A stretch of 64,000 bases of DNA, from the IMG/VR virus record IMGVR_UViG_3300009528_000013, positions 53,771 to 117,770 of that record. One strand, given 5' to 3'. This stretch comes from a virus. Shown here in pieces: positions 44,244 to 51,989 of the stretch. A program made the translations under genes and the position numbers. The first letter of the stretch is position 1. The number at the start of each line of letters is the position of its first letter. Under the pieces are notes generated by a model. That model was not told the DNA's origin, searched no databases, and saw only the letters and a list, made by a program, of their open reading frames with translations.

Positions 44244-44567
44244 ATGCTTTACGGACTCAAAGAAAAACCAGGATGCGTCTTTTGTGAGATCGGAGCTAAA
44301 AGAACCCCGGCTACGATATATTTTGAAACCGAATTTGCAATGGCGATCAAGGACATCAAGTCCGATGATATCCTTTTGATTCCGAAGAAACATATCGAAT
44401 GCACTCCGAAAAATCTGGCGATGGCTGCCAGTCTGCTTTTGCAACTCCCGGTAATGATGAAACTGGACAAATTTGAAGTAGTGACTCATATCGGGTGGCA
44501 CGTGACTATCAATCATCTGCATATTCGCATTCGAAGGAAAGATAACGTAAAAAAATTTTGGGAATAA
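44244..44567 (+). CDS. HIT-family protein
   Basis: The protein has 107 residues; ATG 44244 is preferred to the upstream TTG that lies inside the previous gene. CVFCEIGAKRTPATIYF, DDILLIPKKHIE and NHLHIRIR are the three HIT landmarks, with a C-x2-C zinc pair. The H-x-H-x-H box reads H-L-H-I-R, so the third His is Arg, while the middle nucleophile His is kept. HIT enzymes split nucleotide phosphoramidates and aminoacyl-adenylates. It stands right after the GluRS-like gene, which would make such an adenylate. Confidence 0.75.
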   Translation: MLYGLKEKPGCVFCEIGAKRTPATIYFETEFAMAIKDIKSDDILLIPKKHIECTPKNLAMAASLLLQLPVMMKLDKFEVVTHIGWHVTINHLHIRIRRKDNVKKFWE

Positions 44568-44572
44568 AAAAA

Positions 44573-44597
44573 AGCCCGGGCGGCGATTGCCCGAGCT
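44573..44597. terminator. Bidirectional terminator between the two arms
   Basis: AGCCCGGGC and GCCCGAGCT form a nine-base stem with one mismatch around a seven-base loop. On the - strand the stem is followed by eight T (44573 back to 44566), a strong intrinsic terminator for the early/lysis arm. On the + strand it is followed by TAATTTTA, a weaker U-tract for the glycan operon, whose last stop is only five bases upstream. Confidence 0.8.
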
Positions 44598-44694
44598 AAT
44601 TTTATGGTCCTTCTGTGGACTCAAGAGCGATGATTTGTCCACCAGCCGAGGAAGAAGCATATCAATCCCACAGGCACAATCCGTCATGCATTTA

Positions 44695-44844
44695 TCACGA
44701 TTCTCCTTCCTTTGTTCGAGTCTTTCCATCCGCTCTCCATCTGGCCAGCCGGCCTACAACCAGGCCAAATAAAAAACAGGCGATCCCATTGCCTACGATC
44801 ACGAGCCACGAGAAATTACTGATCACTGACTTCTCCTCGATCAT
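44695..44844 (-). CDS. Small single-span membrane protein (putative holin or spanin partner)
   Basis: The protein has 49 residues and starts in ATGA overlap with the amidase stop. A single membrane span, WLVIVGNGIACFLFGLVVG, is followed by a basic tail. It is the last gene of the arm, next to the endolysin, so a lysis role (holin or inner-membrane spanin) is likely by position and topology. No family motif is visible. Confidence 0.6.
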   Translation of the reverse strand: MIEEKSVISNFSWLVIVGNGIACFLFGLVVGRLARWRADGKTRTKEGES

Positions 44845-45443
44845 TGCAGCGCTTCTACAAAGTTCCAGATTCCCAGAGCGTGTCCCCATGCGATTCTCGG
44901 AACAAGTGACCCTTCTTTCAGGGCGATCGCCACGGGATCGTGAGTGATAAACGCCGCTTCCGTCAGAATAGCGGCAGGCTTCGTATTTCGAAGAAATGCC
45001 AGCGTATGATTCGAACGAATGCGTCGATTGCGAAAACCAAGAGTCTTTACGAGTGCTACCTGAAGATGTTGCGCGGCCAGATTCCCAATCGCAGATCCGG
45101 GATAATACCAGACCTCGGTGCCATTGATCGCTGCATCGATGGCCGGCGTCTCTACACCGACCGATGGCGAAGGCGCATTCAAATGAATCTCGATGGCGAG
45201 TTCGATGAACTCCCGCTTATGTTCCGCATTGATGATCTGAATTTTCTCCTCCAGTGAACAGGAGGAAATCGTAACCACCTCAACCGAACTGTACTCGAGC
45301 ATTGACCAAAGCGTGAATCCGATCTGCTTGACCGCCTCGAATTCAGTCAATCCGGTACTCTTGTTTATCGCACCCGGGTCGTAAAGAAGCTCACCGAATT
45401 CGTTGTTTCCGTACCCATGACCAATAGACATTGCAATCCTCAT
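44841..45443 (-). CDS. N-acetylmuramoyl-L-alanine amidase (Amidase_3 type endolysin)
   Basis: The protein has 200 residues; ATG 45443 follows GAGGAAA. Zinc ligands are expected in SIGHGYGN (H9), GLTEFE (E34) and EIHLNA, and the catalytic Glu in ILTEAAFITHDP. This is the Amidase_3 fold that cuts between muramic acid and L-alanine in peptidoglycan. There is no signal peptide and no cell-wall binding domain, so it depends on a holin-like partner, perhaps the gene that overlaps it. Confidence 0.85.
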   Translation of the reverse strand: MRIAMSIGHGYGNNEFGELLYDPGAINKSTGLTEFEAVKQIGFTLWSMLEYSSVEVVTISSCSLEEKIQIINAEHKREFIELAIEIHLNAPSPSVGVETPAIDAAINGTEVWYYPGSAIGNLAAQHLQVALVKTLGFRNRRIRSNHTLAFLRNTKPAAILTEAAFITHDPVAIALKEGSLVPRIAWGHALGIWNFVEALQ

Positions 45444-45748
45444 TTTTTCCTCGCTTTCTCTACCAGCTTGTTCCACTCCGCTAACTTCCTATTTGCGATT
45501 GCCTTCTTTGACTTGGTGGCGTCGAAGTCTTCCTTCCCCCGCGCGCGTTCAAATCTCTTCCAACAATTCAGACAGGTATTTTCATCCTTCAGATAAACAT
45601 TTTCCTCCATTTCCTGAACGTCCCAATCCGGAGATTCAGTAGTCGGCCAAGGAGTACACCCCGCTCTCTTGGTTTTTTCGTTGACAATATGAATCTTTGT
45701 CTTATCCCACTTACTCTTCCCGGATGTTCTTTTTACGAGGACTTTCAT
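45440..45748 (-). CDS. Hypothetical small basic protein
   Basis: The protein has 102 residues, in ATGA overlap on both sides: with the radical SAM gene upstream and the amidase downstream. It is Lys-rich with one C-x2-C (ENTCLNCWKRFE) and a helical Lys/Ala C-terminus. No family recognised. Tight coupling suggests expression with the lysis genes. Confidence 0.6.
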   Translation of the reverse strand: MKVLVKRTSGKSKWDKTKIHIVNEKTKRAGCTPWPTTESPDWDVQEMEENVYLKDENTCLNCWKRFERARGKEDFDATKSKKAIANRKLAEWNKLVEKARKK

Positions 45749-46611
45749 TCGGAAGGCTCCTGTTCTTTTCGGTATTTGTAATCCTTCCAGGCATCAGTGA
45801 TTGTCTTGTACGTCCTGTAATAATGCAGATTGATGAAGCGTCTAAATGATCTGGTATATTCAGTTCTTGAGTAGAGCATTGGATAAGGAGTCAGACCGTG
45901 ATCGTTGATGACCTGACACCGGTGAAGATCTTCCTCCATAGTCGTGTCGAAACCGATCAACACGTACACCAGATTGTTGACGGATCGCAGGTGATATTCT
46001 TTGAGTAACTTCAATCCCCTGATGATCTTTGGTTCATCTGTTATCCGATCCCAAGCAAAATGAATTCCGGTATAGAAATTCGTTTGCTTGAGCGCTTCCG
46101 CTTGCTCGTGATCTACGAGTCTGAGATCGTACCCATTTTCATCGATAACAGTCAGACCGGCGTCCCAGATTTCTTCAAAGGTCTCCCTCCATTGGGGATC
46201 GCTGAAAGTGTTGTTGTTCAGAAGACATATCTTTCGAAATCTGGGTTCGTGGAATTCCCAAATCGAATGATGGACCCGGGGATTACGCTGTTTCGGTACG
46301 ACGCAGAACTTACATCTGCGCGGGCAATACGACCAAGTATAGCCCAGAGAATAATCCATATTCGGGAACAGATCGTAATCGGGTCTTTCCATCTCACAGG
46401 GTGATCGATTATACGGACTGATGGCCGGCCCCCCTTCCAGATCACAGTTGTATTTGAGAGATGAAGTAAAAAGCCAGGATCCATAGGAAACATCCGTTGG
46501 CCGGAGAGGTTGATTCAGAGCTACCTCATCGCCCTGCTTTTTATGGTAAGTCGAAATCTTCATCAACGCCAGATTATGACGCGGCGCGTCTGTTAGGAGA
46601 TTGACTTTCAT
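45745..46611 (-). CDS. Radical SAM protein
   Basis: The protein has 288 residues; ATG 46611 has GGTGAG upstream. SYCPRRCKFC near residues 95-103 is the C-x3-C-x2-C cluster that binds 4Fe-4S and SAM. The N-terminus (VNLLTDAPRHNLALMKISTY) resembles the cobalamin-type Rossmann start of B12 radical SAM proteins, though shortened. GYDLRLVD, IHFAWDR and YVLIGFDTTMEEDL are barrel strands. Substrate unknown. Its place between hypothetical genes and the endolysin is odd. Confidence 0.75.
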   Translation of the reverse strand: MKVNLLTDAPRHNLALMKISTYHKKQGDEVALNQPLRPTDVSYGSWLFTSSLKYNCDLEGGPAISPYNRSPCEMERPDYDLFPNMDYSLGYTWSYCPRRCKFCVVPKQRNPRVHHSIWEFHEPRFRKICLLNNNTFSDPQWRETFEEIWDAGLTVIDENGYDLRLVDHEQAEALKQTNFYTGIHFAWDRITDEPKIIRGLKLLKEYHLRSVNNLVYVLIGFDTTMEEDLHRCQVINDHGLTPYPMLYSRTEYTRSFRRFINLHYYRTYKTITDAWKDYKYRKEQEPSE

Positions 46612-46829
46612 TTGGGACTCACCTTCTGACAACTTTCTTCCTTCTCAAACACCGTCACCGGTTTGATCGCGATAACACCCGATGAGAAGAGATAGGGCTT
46701 ATCGAAATCCTCTTGAAGATGCAAATCTTGCGCCAGAATATGAAAATGTTCCGAGAGAAGTCTAAACGCATCATCCAAAGCTCTTGCCTGAAAACAGACA
46801 TCGGCTTTCATTCTAAACTTGATCAACAT
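46608..46829 (-). CDS. Hypothetical small protein
   Basis: The protein has 73 residues. ATG 46829 is chosen since AAGGAG lies six bases before it; an ATG two codons upstream is too close. It overlaps the radical SAM start by ATGA. It contains VCFQARALDDAFRLLSEHF and FSSGVIAIKPV. It could be a small beta-alpha protein; no family recognised. Confidence 0.55.
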   Translation of the reverse strand: MLIKFRMKADVCFQARALDDAFRLLSEHFHILAQDLHLQEDFDKPYLFSSGVIAIKPVTVFEKEESCQKVSPK

Positions 46830-46859
46830 ACGCATCTCCTTCCCACAATGCTTGAGACA

Positions 46860-47069
46860 TCATAACTTTCCAAAATAGCTCTTTTCTTGCCTCAGTTTGA
46901 CTATAAGGGGGATATCATCGAGCACTCTAATCAACTCTTCGCCGATTCGAAGAACGGGGACGGAACGGTTTCTGGGAAAGGGTAAATCATTCACCTGTTC
47001 ATAGTAATCGATCTTTCTCAATTTCTTTTCCCCGGAAATCCGTACTTCCATCACGTCATCTTGTTCCAT
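46860..47069 (-). CDS. Hypothetical small protein
   Basis: The protein has 69 residues; ATG 47069 follows GAGAGGAAG, while the longer frame would run into the SbcC-like gene. It is mixed charged with KLRKIDYYEQVNDLPFPRN and LIRVLDDIPLIVKLRQ. It starts 10 bases after the SbcC-like stop. No function can be given. Confidence 0.5.
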   Translation of the reverse strand: MEQDDVMEVRISGEKKLRKIDYYEQVNDLPFPRNRSVPVLRIGEELIRVLDDIPLIVKLRQEKSYFGKL

Positions 47070-47079
47070 TCCTTCCTCT

Positions 47080-49224
47080 CTAAAGCTTTCCAATCGCGGC
47101 AACCCCGTCTTCTTCTTTGACCTCGAAGATTTCCGAAGTTCTAAGAAGCTCGGGGTCGTAAGTCGCAACTATGATCTGTGGGTACACTTCCCGTAGCTTA
47201 TCAAGGACTCCCGAAACGTTCAATGAAATCCTGCGGTCCGTCTTGCTCGTTGGCTCATCCCAAAAACAAAACCCGAGATTGCCTTCATTTTTCATCTGAT
47301 TGTAGTAAAGCAAACCCGCTCGTTGGGCAATCGATACGCCCTGAGTTTCACCTCCGCTCAACTCATTCACATCAAGCTCCACCCCGTTGATCTCGCATTG
47401 GATTCCTAAGCTCTCTCGGATCTCGTCCTTTTTTGTCTTCAGCAGTTTTTCCATCACGAACGAAAGTTTGATGTCTTTCCCAGTATTGGCGAAAACAATA
47501 TCGAGGTATTCCTGAATGATATGTTCAAAAAGATCGAGCTCATTCTTAAGTAACAGCGCCTGGGCCCCTCTTCGGGAAAAGCCTTCTTCAAGAATGCCCC
47601 AGATTTCCATCTCGGCGTCAGAGATTAAAATCTCTTTTCCGATCTCTTCGACCTGCCCCTTAATTTGGTGGATCTCTTCGACATTTTGCTCGGCGATAGT
47701 CAGGCTTCGCCGAGTGTTCTGAAGCTTTCCTTTCAAAACCGAGTTCGTTTCTTTAGCTTCCGACCACCGTTTTCGGAGTTGATCTAACAACTCCGGGAAC
47801 TCTCTCGCCTTTGGATCGATCTGGATCTCTGCCGAATCTTCCTTCAATTTCACAATGCGATCGGCCAGTTGTTTTTGTTCTCGCAATAACGATTCGTGAG
47901 TTGTTTTCCGAAGCTCAATGGACTGCTTCAATTCTAATAGTTCACGTTCTTTGTCTTCGAGATCAGCGAATCGCTCAAGCTTTCCCAATGTAATCGAAAC
48001 CGCTCCTTCACGGGCCCGGACAATTTCTCCTGCCGCATCCATTTCTCCGTCGATCCCGTCCAGCGCCTTCGCCAAATCGGGCAGCGCCCGTTTGGCTTCG
48101 GCAGCGTCTTTCACGAATGGACAGATCTTCTGGAGGTCCTCGTCGCAGGGAACGTCGTCCAGGGTCGAAATGGCCTTCCGAAGATTTTGGAATATCCCAA
48201 ACTTCTCAATACGTCTTGACTCGATCCTTCGCAAATTCTGTTCCGCCTCGATGCGTTTATTTTGAAGCTCCTGAAGCTCCTTTTGAAGATCGGCTTTCTC
48301 TCTCTTCTCGGTCCTTAACAACTGCAATTGGTGCGGATCGAAGGTCTCCTCGACGTAAGCTTCGATTTCTTTCGTGACTTGATCGAGACGTTTCTGCTCG
48401 GTTTCCTGTTCTTTACTCAATCGAGTCAGCGTCTCAAGCTGAAATTGAACTTCGACGAATGCCACCTTCAGGTCGCTACCCTCCTTCGAAATTCTCGCAA
48501 GTTCGGCGTTCGACTCGGCGAGAACCAGATCTTGTCGTGCGATGTCCTTCCGGATATCGAGAATCGGGACAGCCTGTTTCCCCGAGATCTCTACGAAGCG
48601 ATCTTGGACGAAAGAAAGTCTTTGCTTCACCTTTCGGTTTCGATCTTCTTCCATCTGACGCTCTGATTTCGAGGCCTCGTGGAGTGAGTCGAATTCGGCA
48701 AAGAGCAGCGGTGAAAGCAACGTTCCGAGGATCTCTCTCCGCTCTTCTTGACTGGCCGTGAGCAGAGACGCTCCTGTCTGAGCGGCAAAGTTAGTGACCA
48801 GGAAGACCTCGTAAGGCGGGAAAAGCGGATCCAGAATCTTCTTCGCATCGGAAATCTTCCCGGAGCTAATCTGAACCCATTCCCCTTCCCGATCTTCAGA
48901 GATAAAGACTCGATGTTCGGATCCGGTGACGTTCTCACCCTGCATCCAAGTTCGGGCGATCTTTAGTCTTCGTCCACCCTCTCCATTCTCAGCGACCACC
49001 GCCTCAATTGAACACTTTCCCCTCCAAGATCGAGATGCCGATTGATAGACATTCGCATCCCTGGAAGGACTTATGCCGTAGATCGCAAGAGGAACCGCTT
49101 CGATCAACGAGGTTTTTCCACTTCCCGAATCACCGACAAAAGTTAAGATCGGGACATCCGGGAAGTTGAACTCGGTCTCCGCGTGATTTGCTATCTTTAG
49201 AAGCTTGATATTCTCGATACGCAA
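47080..49224 (-). CDS. SbcC/Rad50-like ATPase (T4 gp46 type)
   Basis: The protein has 714 residues and starts with TTG, eight bases after AAGGAG. Walker A is FVGDSGSGKTSLIEA (residues about 29-43). Two long coiled-coil arms meet around VPCDEDLQKICPF, a possible zinc-hook region, although only two Cys are close. The C-terminal signature LSGGETQGVSIAQRAG and Walker B FCFWDEPTSKTD complete the ATPase. It works with the SbcD-like nuclease (57023-58081) to process DNA ends during replication and recombination. Its partner lies 7.8 kb away. Confidence 0.85.
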   Translation of the reverse strand: MRIENIKLLKIANHAETEFNFPDVPILTFVGDSGSGKTSLIEAVPLAIYGISPSRDANVYQSASRSWRGKCSIEAVVAENGEGGRRLKIARTWMQGENVTGSEHRVFISEDREGEWVQISSGKISDAKKILDPLFPPYEVFLVTNFAAQTGASLLTASQEERREILGTLLSPLLFAEFDSLHEASKSERQMEEDRNRKVKQRLSFVQDRFVEISGKQAVPILDIRKDIARQDLVLAESNAELARISKEGSDLKVAFVEVQFQLETLTRLSKEQETEQKRLDQVTKEIEAYVEETFDPHQLQLLRTEKREKADLQKELQELQNKRIEAEQNLRRIESRRIEKFGIFQNLRKAISTLDDVPCDEDLQKICPFVKDAAEAKRALPDLAKALDGIDGEMDAAGEIVRAREGAVSITLGKLERFADLEDKERELLELKQSIELRKTTHESLLREQKQLADRIVKLKEDSAEIQIDPKAREFPELLDQLRKRWSEAKETNSVLKGKLQNTRRSLTIAEQNVEEIHQIKGQVEEIGKEILISDAEMEIWGILEEGFSRRGAQALLLKNELDLFEHIIQEYLDIVFANTGKDIKLSFVMEKLLKTKKDEIRESLGIQCEINGVELDVNELSGGETQGVSIAQRAGLLYYNQMKNEGNLGFCFWDEPTSKTDRRISLNVSGVLDKLREVYPQIIVATYDPELLRTSEIFEVKEEDGVAAIGKL

Positions 49225-49478
49225 TTTAAGTCTCCTTCATTTCCCAGCGATAGATAGATATCATCCGCTCTTTTCATCGCCAACATTACTGCTGTTCTCG
49301 CCAAAACGATTGCATTCTCCCTCGCCGCTCTCTTCCGTCGCCCCCAAGGTTTTTTCATCTTTGCCGTTGAAAGATATATCTCCATTTCCTTATCGACCGC
49401 CCTCCACGACTTCGATAGTGCCTCTATCTCCGCCCTTTGTTCTTCCGTAGCATTCTCTATAATGGGGAATTCAAACAT
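49197..49478 (-). CDS. Hypothetical helical protein
   Basis: The protein has 93 residues; ATG 49478 follows GAGAGGT. It overlaps the SbcC-like start by 28 bases. It is helical and basic (EIYLSTAKMKKPWGRRKRAA; VLARTAVMLAMKRADDIYL). No family recognised. A DNA-related partner of SbcC is possible from the overlap. Confidence 0.55.
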   Translation of the reverse strand: MFEFPIIENATEEQRAEIEALSKSWRAVDKEMEIYLSTAKMKKPWGRRKRAARENAIVLARTAVMLAMKRADDIYLSLGNEGDLNCVSRISSF

Positions 49479-49488
49479 AGTCAACCTC

Positions 49489-50283
49489 TCATGAGTCAGG
49501 ATAAAGTTTACGCAACTCAACCACAAACTGATTCGCATCCATTCCATCGCCAAAGTAGTAATCGTCCCAGTTCTCAGGCTTCATCTCTAATCCACCGCCT
49601 GATCTCCTAAGTCCGGCAATTCCCATATCCCATTGTTCTTGTGCAGGCATTGTGTCCCAAGCATCCCAATTCTTTTCCCCATCGACCCACTGGGGATCGC
49701 TAAGAACGGGAACAAAGCCTGCGACCTCTTCGTTTGGAAATGAATTGCAAACGCTGTAACTGGTGACAACCGGAGACGAATCATCTTCCTTCAACAATTT
49801 GATCACCGATTCCCAACCCGCATCGCCATGAAAGAATTCAAATGCTCTGCCTTGTCTGATGATGTCAGCGAGCCATCTTCGATTAGGCCCCTCAACGTAG
49901 GCATGTATTTCACTCTGAGCGTGTAGCCGGACACCGAGTCGAACTGGATCGGAACCCAAATAATATGTGGTATTCAGTTGCAGAGTGAACAAATTGACTT
50001 TCTTTTCTCCGAACATCACCGTACCTTCTGCCAACCGGAAATACAAAGCGGCATCTTCAGCGAAGCAATCTCTTCTTAAAGCGTAATGATCTTCCGGGAA
50101 GATATTGCGAAGAATAGATTGTCTTCCTGTGCTTTCATCTGCGAGAAGCCGGAAAACTGCCCAAGTTACATCCGCACAGAAAAGGTTGCCAAAATACGCT
50201 CGCTCCGAGCCTCTTACTCCGGCTCTTTTGAGGAGGCCAGTTACACCGCTCTTGTCAATTGAATGAAACCAAATCCTTGACAT
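49489..50283 (-). CDS. Hypothetical protein, 264 residues
   Basis: ATG 50283 follows GAAAGGA. It has GSERAYFGNLFCADVTWAVF, RLAEGTVMFGEKKVNLFTLQ and EIHAYVEGPNRRWLADIIRQG, with a Trp-rich C-terminus (VDGEKNWDAWDTMPAQEQW). EIHAYVEGPNR recalls a short stretch in the tail hub (AYVEGPNRP), probably by chance. I recognise no family. Confidence 0.6.
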   Translation of the reverse strand: MSRIWFHSIDKSGVTGLLKRAGVRGSERAYFGNLFCADVTWAVFRLLADESTGRQSILRNIFPEDHYALRRDCFAEDAALYFRLAEGTVMFGEKKVNLFTLQLNTTYYLGSDPVRLGVRLHAQSEIHAYVEGPNRRWLADIIRQGRAFEFFHGDAGWESVIKLLKEDDSSPVVTSYSVCNSFPNEEVAGFVPVLSDPQWVDGEKNWDAWDTMPAQEQWDMGIAGLRRSGGGLEMKPENWDDYYFGDGMDANQFVVELRKLYPDS

Positions 50284-50316
50284 CTTGGTTTTCCTTTCGT
50301 GGAAAGTCAACTTTTC

Positions 50317-50520
50317 TCAACTGGCTCTTCCATAAATATCTACTTCGGGTGTGTTCTCTTTGCTGCCCCAGAAAGATTGGCCACAAGCACAACACGTCCA
50401 TATACCTCCGCTATGTTGCCACCGTTGAGAGGAAGGATGCTGACAAATTAACTTCTCGTTGCGCTCTGAACCGTGTACCGCAACTCCTTCATTGGTTATT
50501 TGAAGACTGATCTTTAGCAT
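50317..50520 (-). CDS. Small putative zinc-binding protein
   Basis: The protein has 67 residues and starts at an ATG nine bases after AAGGA. It has ICQHPSSQRW and WTCCACGQSFWG: C, H and a C-x2-C type group that could hold one zinc ion. It is one of several such small proteins in this arm. No function can be given. Confidence 0.55.
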   Translation of the reverse strand: MLKISLQITNEGVAVHGSERNEKLICQHPSSQRWQHSGGIWTCCACGQSFWGSKENTPEVDIYGRAS

Positions 50521-50843
50521 ACCAATTTTTCCTTGTTTTGGGGGTAAAAAGGAAGCTTGGAGGGGTCAAGTCAAGCCGCATTGCCACCATCCTGCCCTTG
50601 AAAGCCATTTTAGGTGTCAACCCACCACCCGTCCTATTTGAGGGGCTTAAAATCCATTTGGGCATTTCCACGGGACCTCTCGTGTCTTCCCCTTCCATCC
50701 GGTTTGTTTGCAATCTCCAAACCCTACTCGGTATGATCCGTTCTCCGACTCCGAATCATTGACAGAAGCTCGGGAATTGCCCGTATACAGTACGCGGCAT
50801 CCGCTAAGATCTCCATCATCGCACCGTTATCGACAACCAGCGG
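50521..50843. other. 323-base gap with one possible small gene
   Basis: No convincing long gene lies here. The stretch has an overlapping - frame (50489-50713) that lacks a good ribosome binding site and collides with the start of the 67-residue gene. A 31-codon frame at 50724-50819 is listed separately. No strong hairpin with U-run was found by eye; a promoter for the genes below 50520 could lie here but I cannot name one. Confidence 0.4.
50724..50819 (-). CDS. Possible 31-residue peptide
   Basis: From ATG 50819 the frame reads MMEILADAAYCIRAIPELL and ends MIRSRRTDHTE. Helices of this Ala-Ile-Pro-Glu-Leu-Leu kind occur in small phage proteins. The ribosome binding site is weak and the frame is short, so this may be chance. 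Confidence 0.3.
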   Translation of the reverse strand: MMEILADAAYCIRAIPELLSMIRSRRTDHTE

Positions 50844-51146
50844 TTAGTGAAGACCGCGCAGTCTCATTGGCGATTGCGCGATCGTTGTAATTATAGTCCC
50901 AGGATGCCCCCCTGGTTTCATACACCTTTCGAAACTTTCGAGTTGCCGTTCATTCGCCACGATCACAGATACGCGCTCTCGTTGAGCCAGCCACGCCAGC
51001 ATAGTCGTTGTTCCGGTCTGACGAGAAGCCTCAAATGCCCTAAGAAGCATTTGGGGAACGTTCCGACTCGCTATGCGGTGGAGTTCTTCGAACCACTTCT
51101 GCTTTTTCCTTTCTTCAGTGCCCTCTCGAAAAAGATTGTCCGACAT
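50844..51146 (-). CDS. Short P-loop-like protein, possibly truncated
   Basis: The protein has 100 residues and starts behind AAAGGGGG. FEASRQTGTTTMLAWLAQRE followed by VSVIVANERQLE looks like a Walker A region and next strand of helicase or terminase ATPases (normally R-Q-x-G-K-T-T), but Lys is replaced by Thr and the rest of the ATPase is missing. It ends with a basic HPGTIITTIAQSPMRLRG. It is either a decayed fragment or a small protein that keeps the fold without ATP hydrolysis. Confidence 0.5.
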   Translation of the reverse strand: MSDNLFREGTEERKKQKWFEELHRIASRNVPQMLLRAFEASRQTGTTTMLAWLAQRERVSVIVANERQLESFERCMKPGGHPGTIITTIAQSPMRLRGLH

Positions 51147-51161
51147 AGTTGCCCCCTTTCA

Positions 51162-51362
51162 CTACTCTTCGCTTAAAAAATCTCCCCAACTACAATGACA
51201 TGCTCTGCACCCACATTCACCCTTGCACGGTTTCGGGCATTCCGGTTTACAGGTACAAGCTTCCCAGAATTCGCTCTCAGAAGGATCGAGAAAAGAGTCT
51301 TTATAGATTCCCACTGGCGGATACGGATACCGTTTCTTTCCTTCTTCGGTTGGAATACCCAT
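51162..51362 (-). CDS. Cys-rich small protein
   Basis: The protein has 66 residues; ATG 51362 has AGGAGA upstream, so the longer frame is not used. The C-terminal half packs eight Cys and one His (ACTCKPECPKPCKGECGCRA then CHCSWGD), enough for two metal sites or disulfides. Nothing similar is known to me by name. Such proteins in phage early regions may bind host proteins. Confidence 0.6.
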   Translation of the reverse strand: MGIPTEEGKKRYPYPPVGIYKDSFLDPSESEFWEACTCKPECPKPCKGECGCRACHCSWGDFLSEE

Positions 51363-51366
51363 TCCT

Positions 51367-51588
51367 TCAATCTCCTGATGGAAAATACTTATCGGCCAAT
51401 TGGCGAACGATGCTGATGTTGTACTCCGATGCCTCGATGTACCATTGCCGATCTTCGGGATCGTAATCACGCTCTGAAGATGAAATCTGAAACTTTAAGT
51501 CGGCGATGAAGCCCTTCCAATTGCTGAACTGAAAGTCCGCGTCGGTGAGGCTGAGTATAAGAAAACCGGCGCTCCGATTCCAGAGCAT
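51367..51588 (-). CDS. Hypothetical small protein
   Basis: The protein has 73 residues; ATG 51588 follows AAAGGAAAG. It has LSLTDADFQFSNWKGFIADL and an acidic middle SSERDYDPEDRQWYIEASEY. The longer frame upstream runs through the neighbouring gene's DNA and looks non-coding. No family recognised. Confidence 0.5.
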   Translation of the reverse strand: MLWNRSAGFLILSLTDADFQFSNWKGFIADLKFQISSSERDYDPEDRQWYIEASEYNISIVRQLADKYFPSGD

Positions 51589-51605
51589 TTGATTCTTTCC
51601 TTTGC

Positions 51606-51989
51606 TTAGAAACCTAATGTCCAGGTTATAGTGACGGTATCCCCAGGATCCACTGAGATCCAGGGCGAAAGCCTCTTCCAGAACATCTTCTTCCGGATCT
51701 GTACACCTATCTGTCGGATTTCGGTTCGCTTCGGGACACTGAACTCCACCTTTATCTCCATATGGAATCCATTGTCCGCGATTTCCACACCCACCTTCGT
51801 TAATTCGAGTTCGTAGGGGCGTCCACCAATCGACTTCCTCGTCCATAACTTGAATTCTCGATAGCCGCTCAGGAGGATCTCTATGGCTTCGATTTCCTTC
51901 TCTACGAGTGCTATACCTTGCCGTAGCTTTGCCTTGCCCTTATAGCACGCGCAATCCAAATAATGGTTGAGACAGGTTTCACAATGCAT
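51606..51989 (-). CDS. Hypothetical protein, 127 residues
   Basis: The ATG follows GGGAGG. N-terminal HCETCLNHYLDCACYKG looks like a zinc-binding head (four Cys, two His), then a helix (LVEKEIEAIEILLSGY) and beta strands (VEIADNGFHMEIKVEF; DPGDTVTITWTLGF). It overlaps the previous gene by 11 bases. No named family. Confidence 0.6.
   Translation of the reverse strand: MHCETCLNHYLDCACYKGKAKLRQGIALVEKEIEAIEILLSGYREFKLWTRKSIGGRPYELELTKVGVEIADNGFHMEIKVEFSVPKRTEIRQIGVQIRKKMFWKRLSPWISVDPGDTVTITWTLGF

Noticed and set aside
44109-44729. 206-residue - strand frame across the HIT gene and the terminator
   Set aside because: It is antisense to two well-supported genes and runs through the terminator hairpin.
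47080-49224. Possible CRISPR- or defence-related large ATPase
   Set aside because: The sequence is a standard SbcC/Rad50-like protein with a matching SbcD-like gene in the same arm.
50489-50713. 74-residue - strand frame in the 323-base gap
   Set aside because: No good ribosome binding site, and it collides with the start of the 67-residue zinc-like gene.
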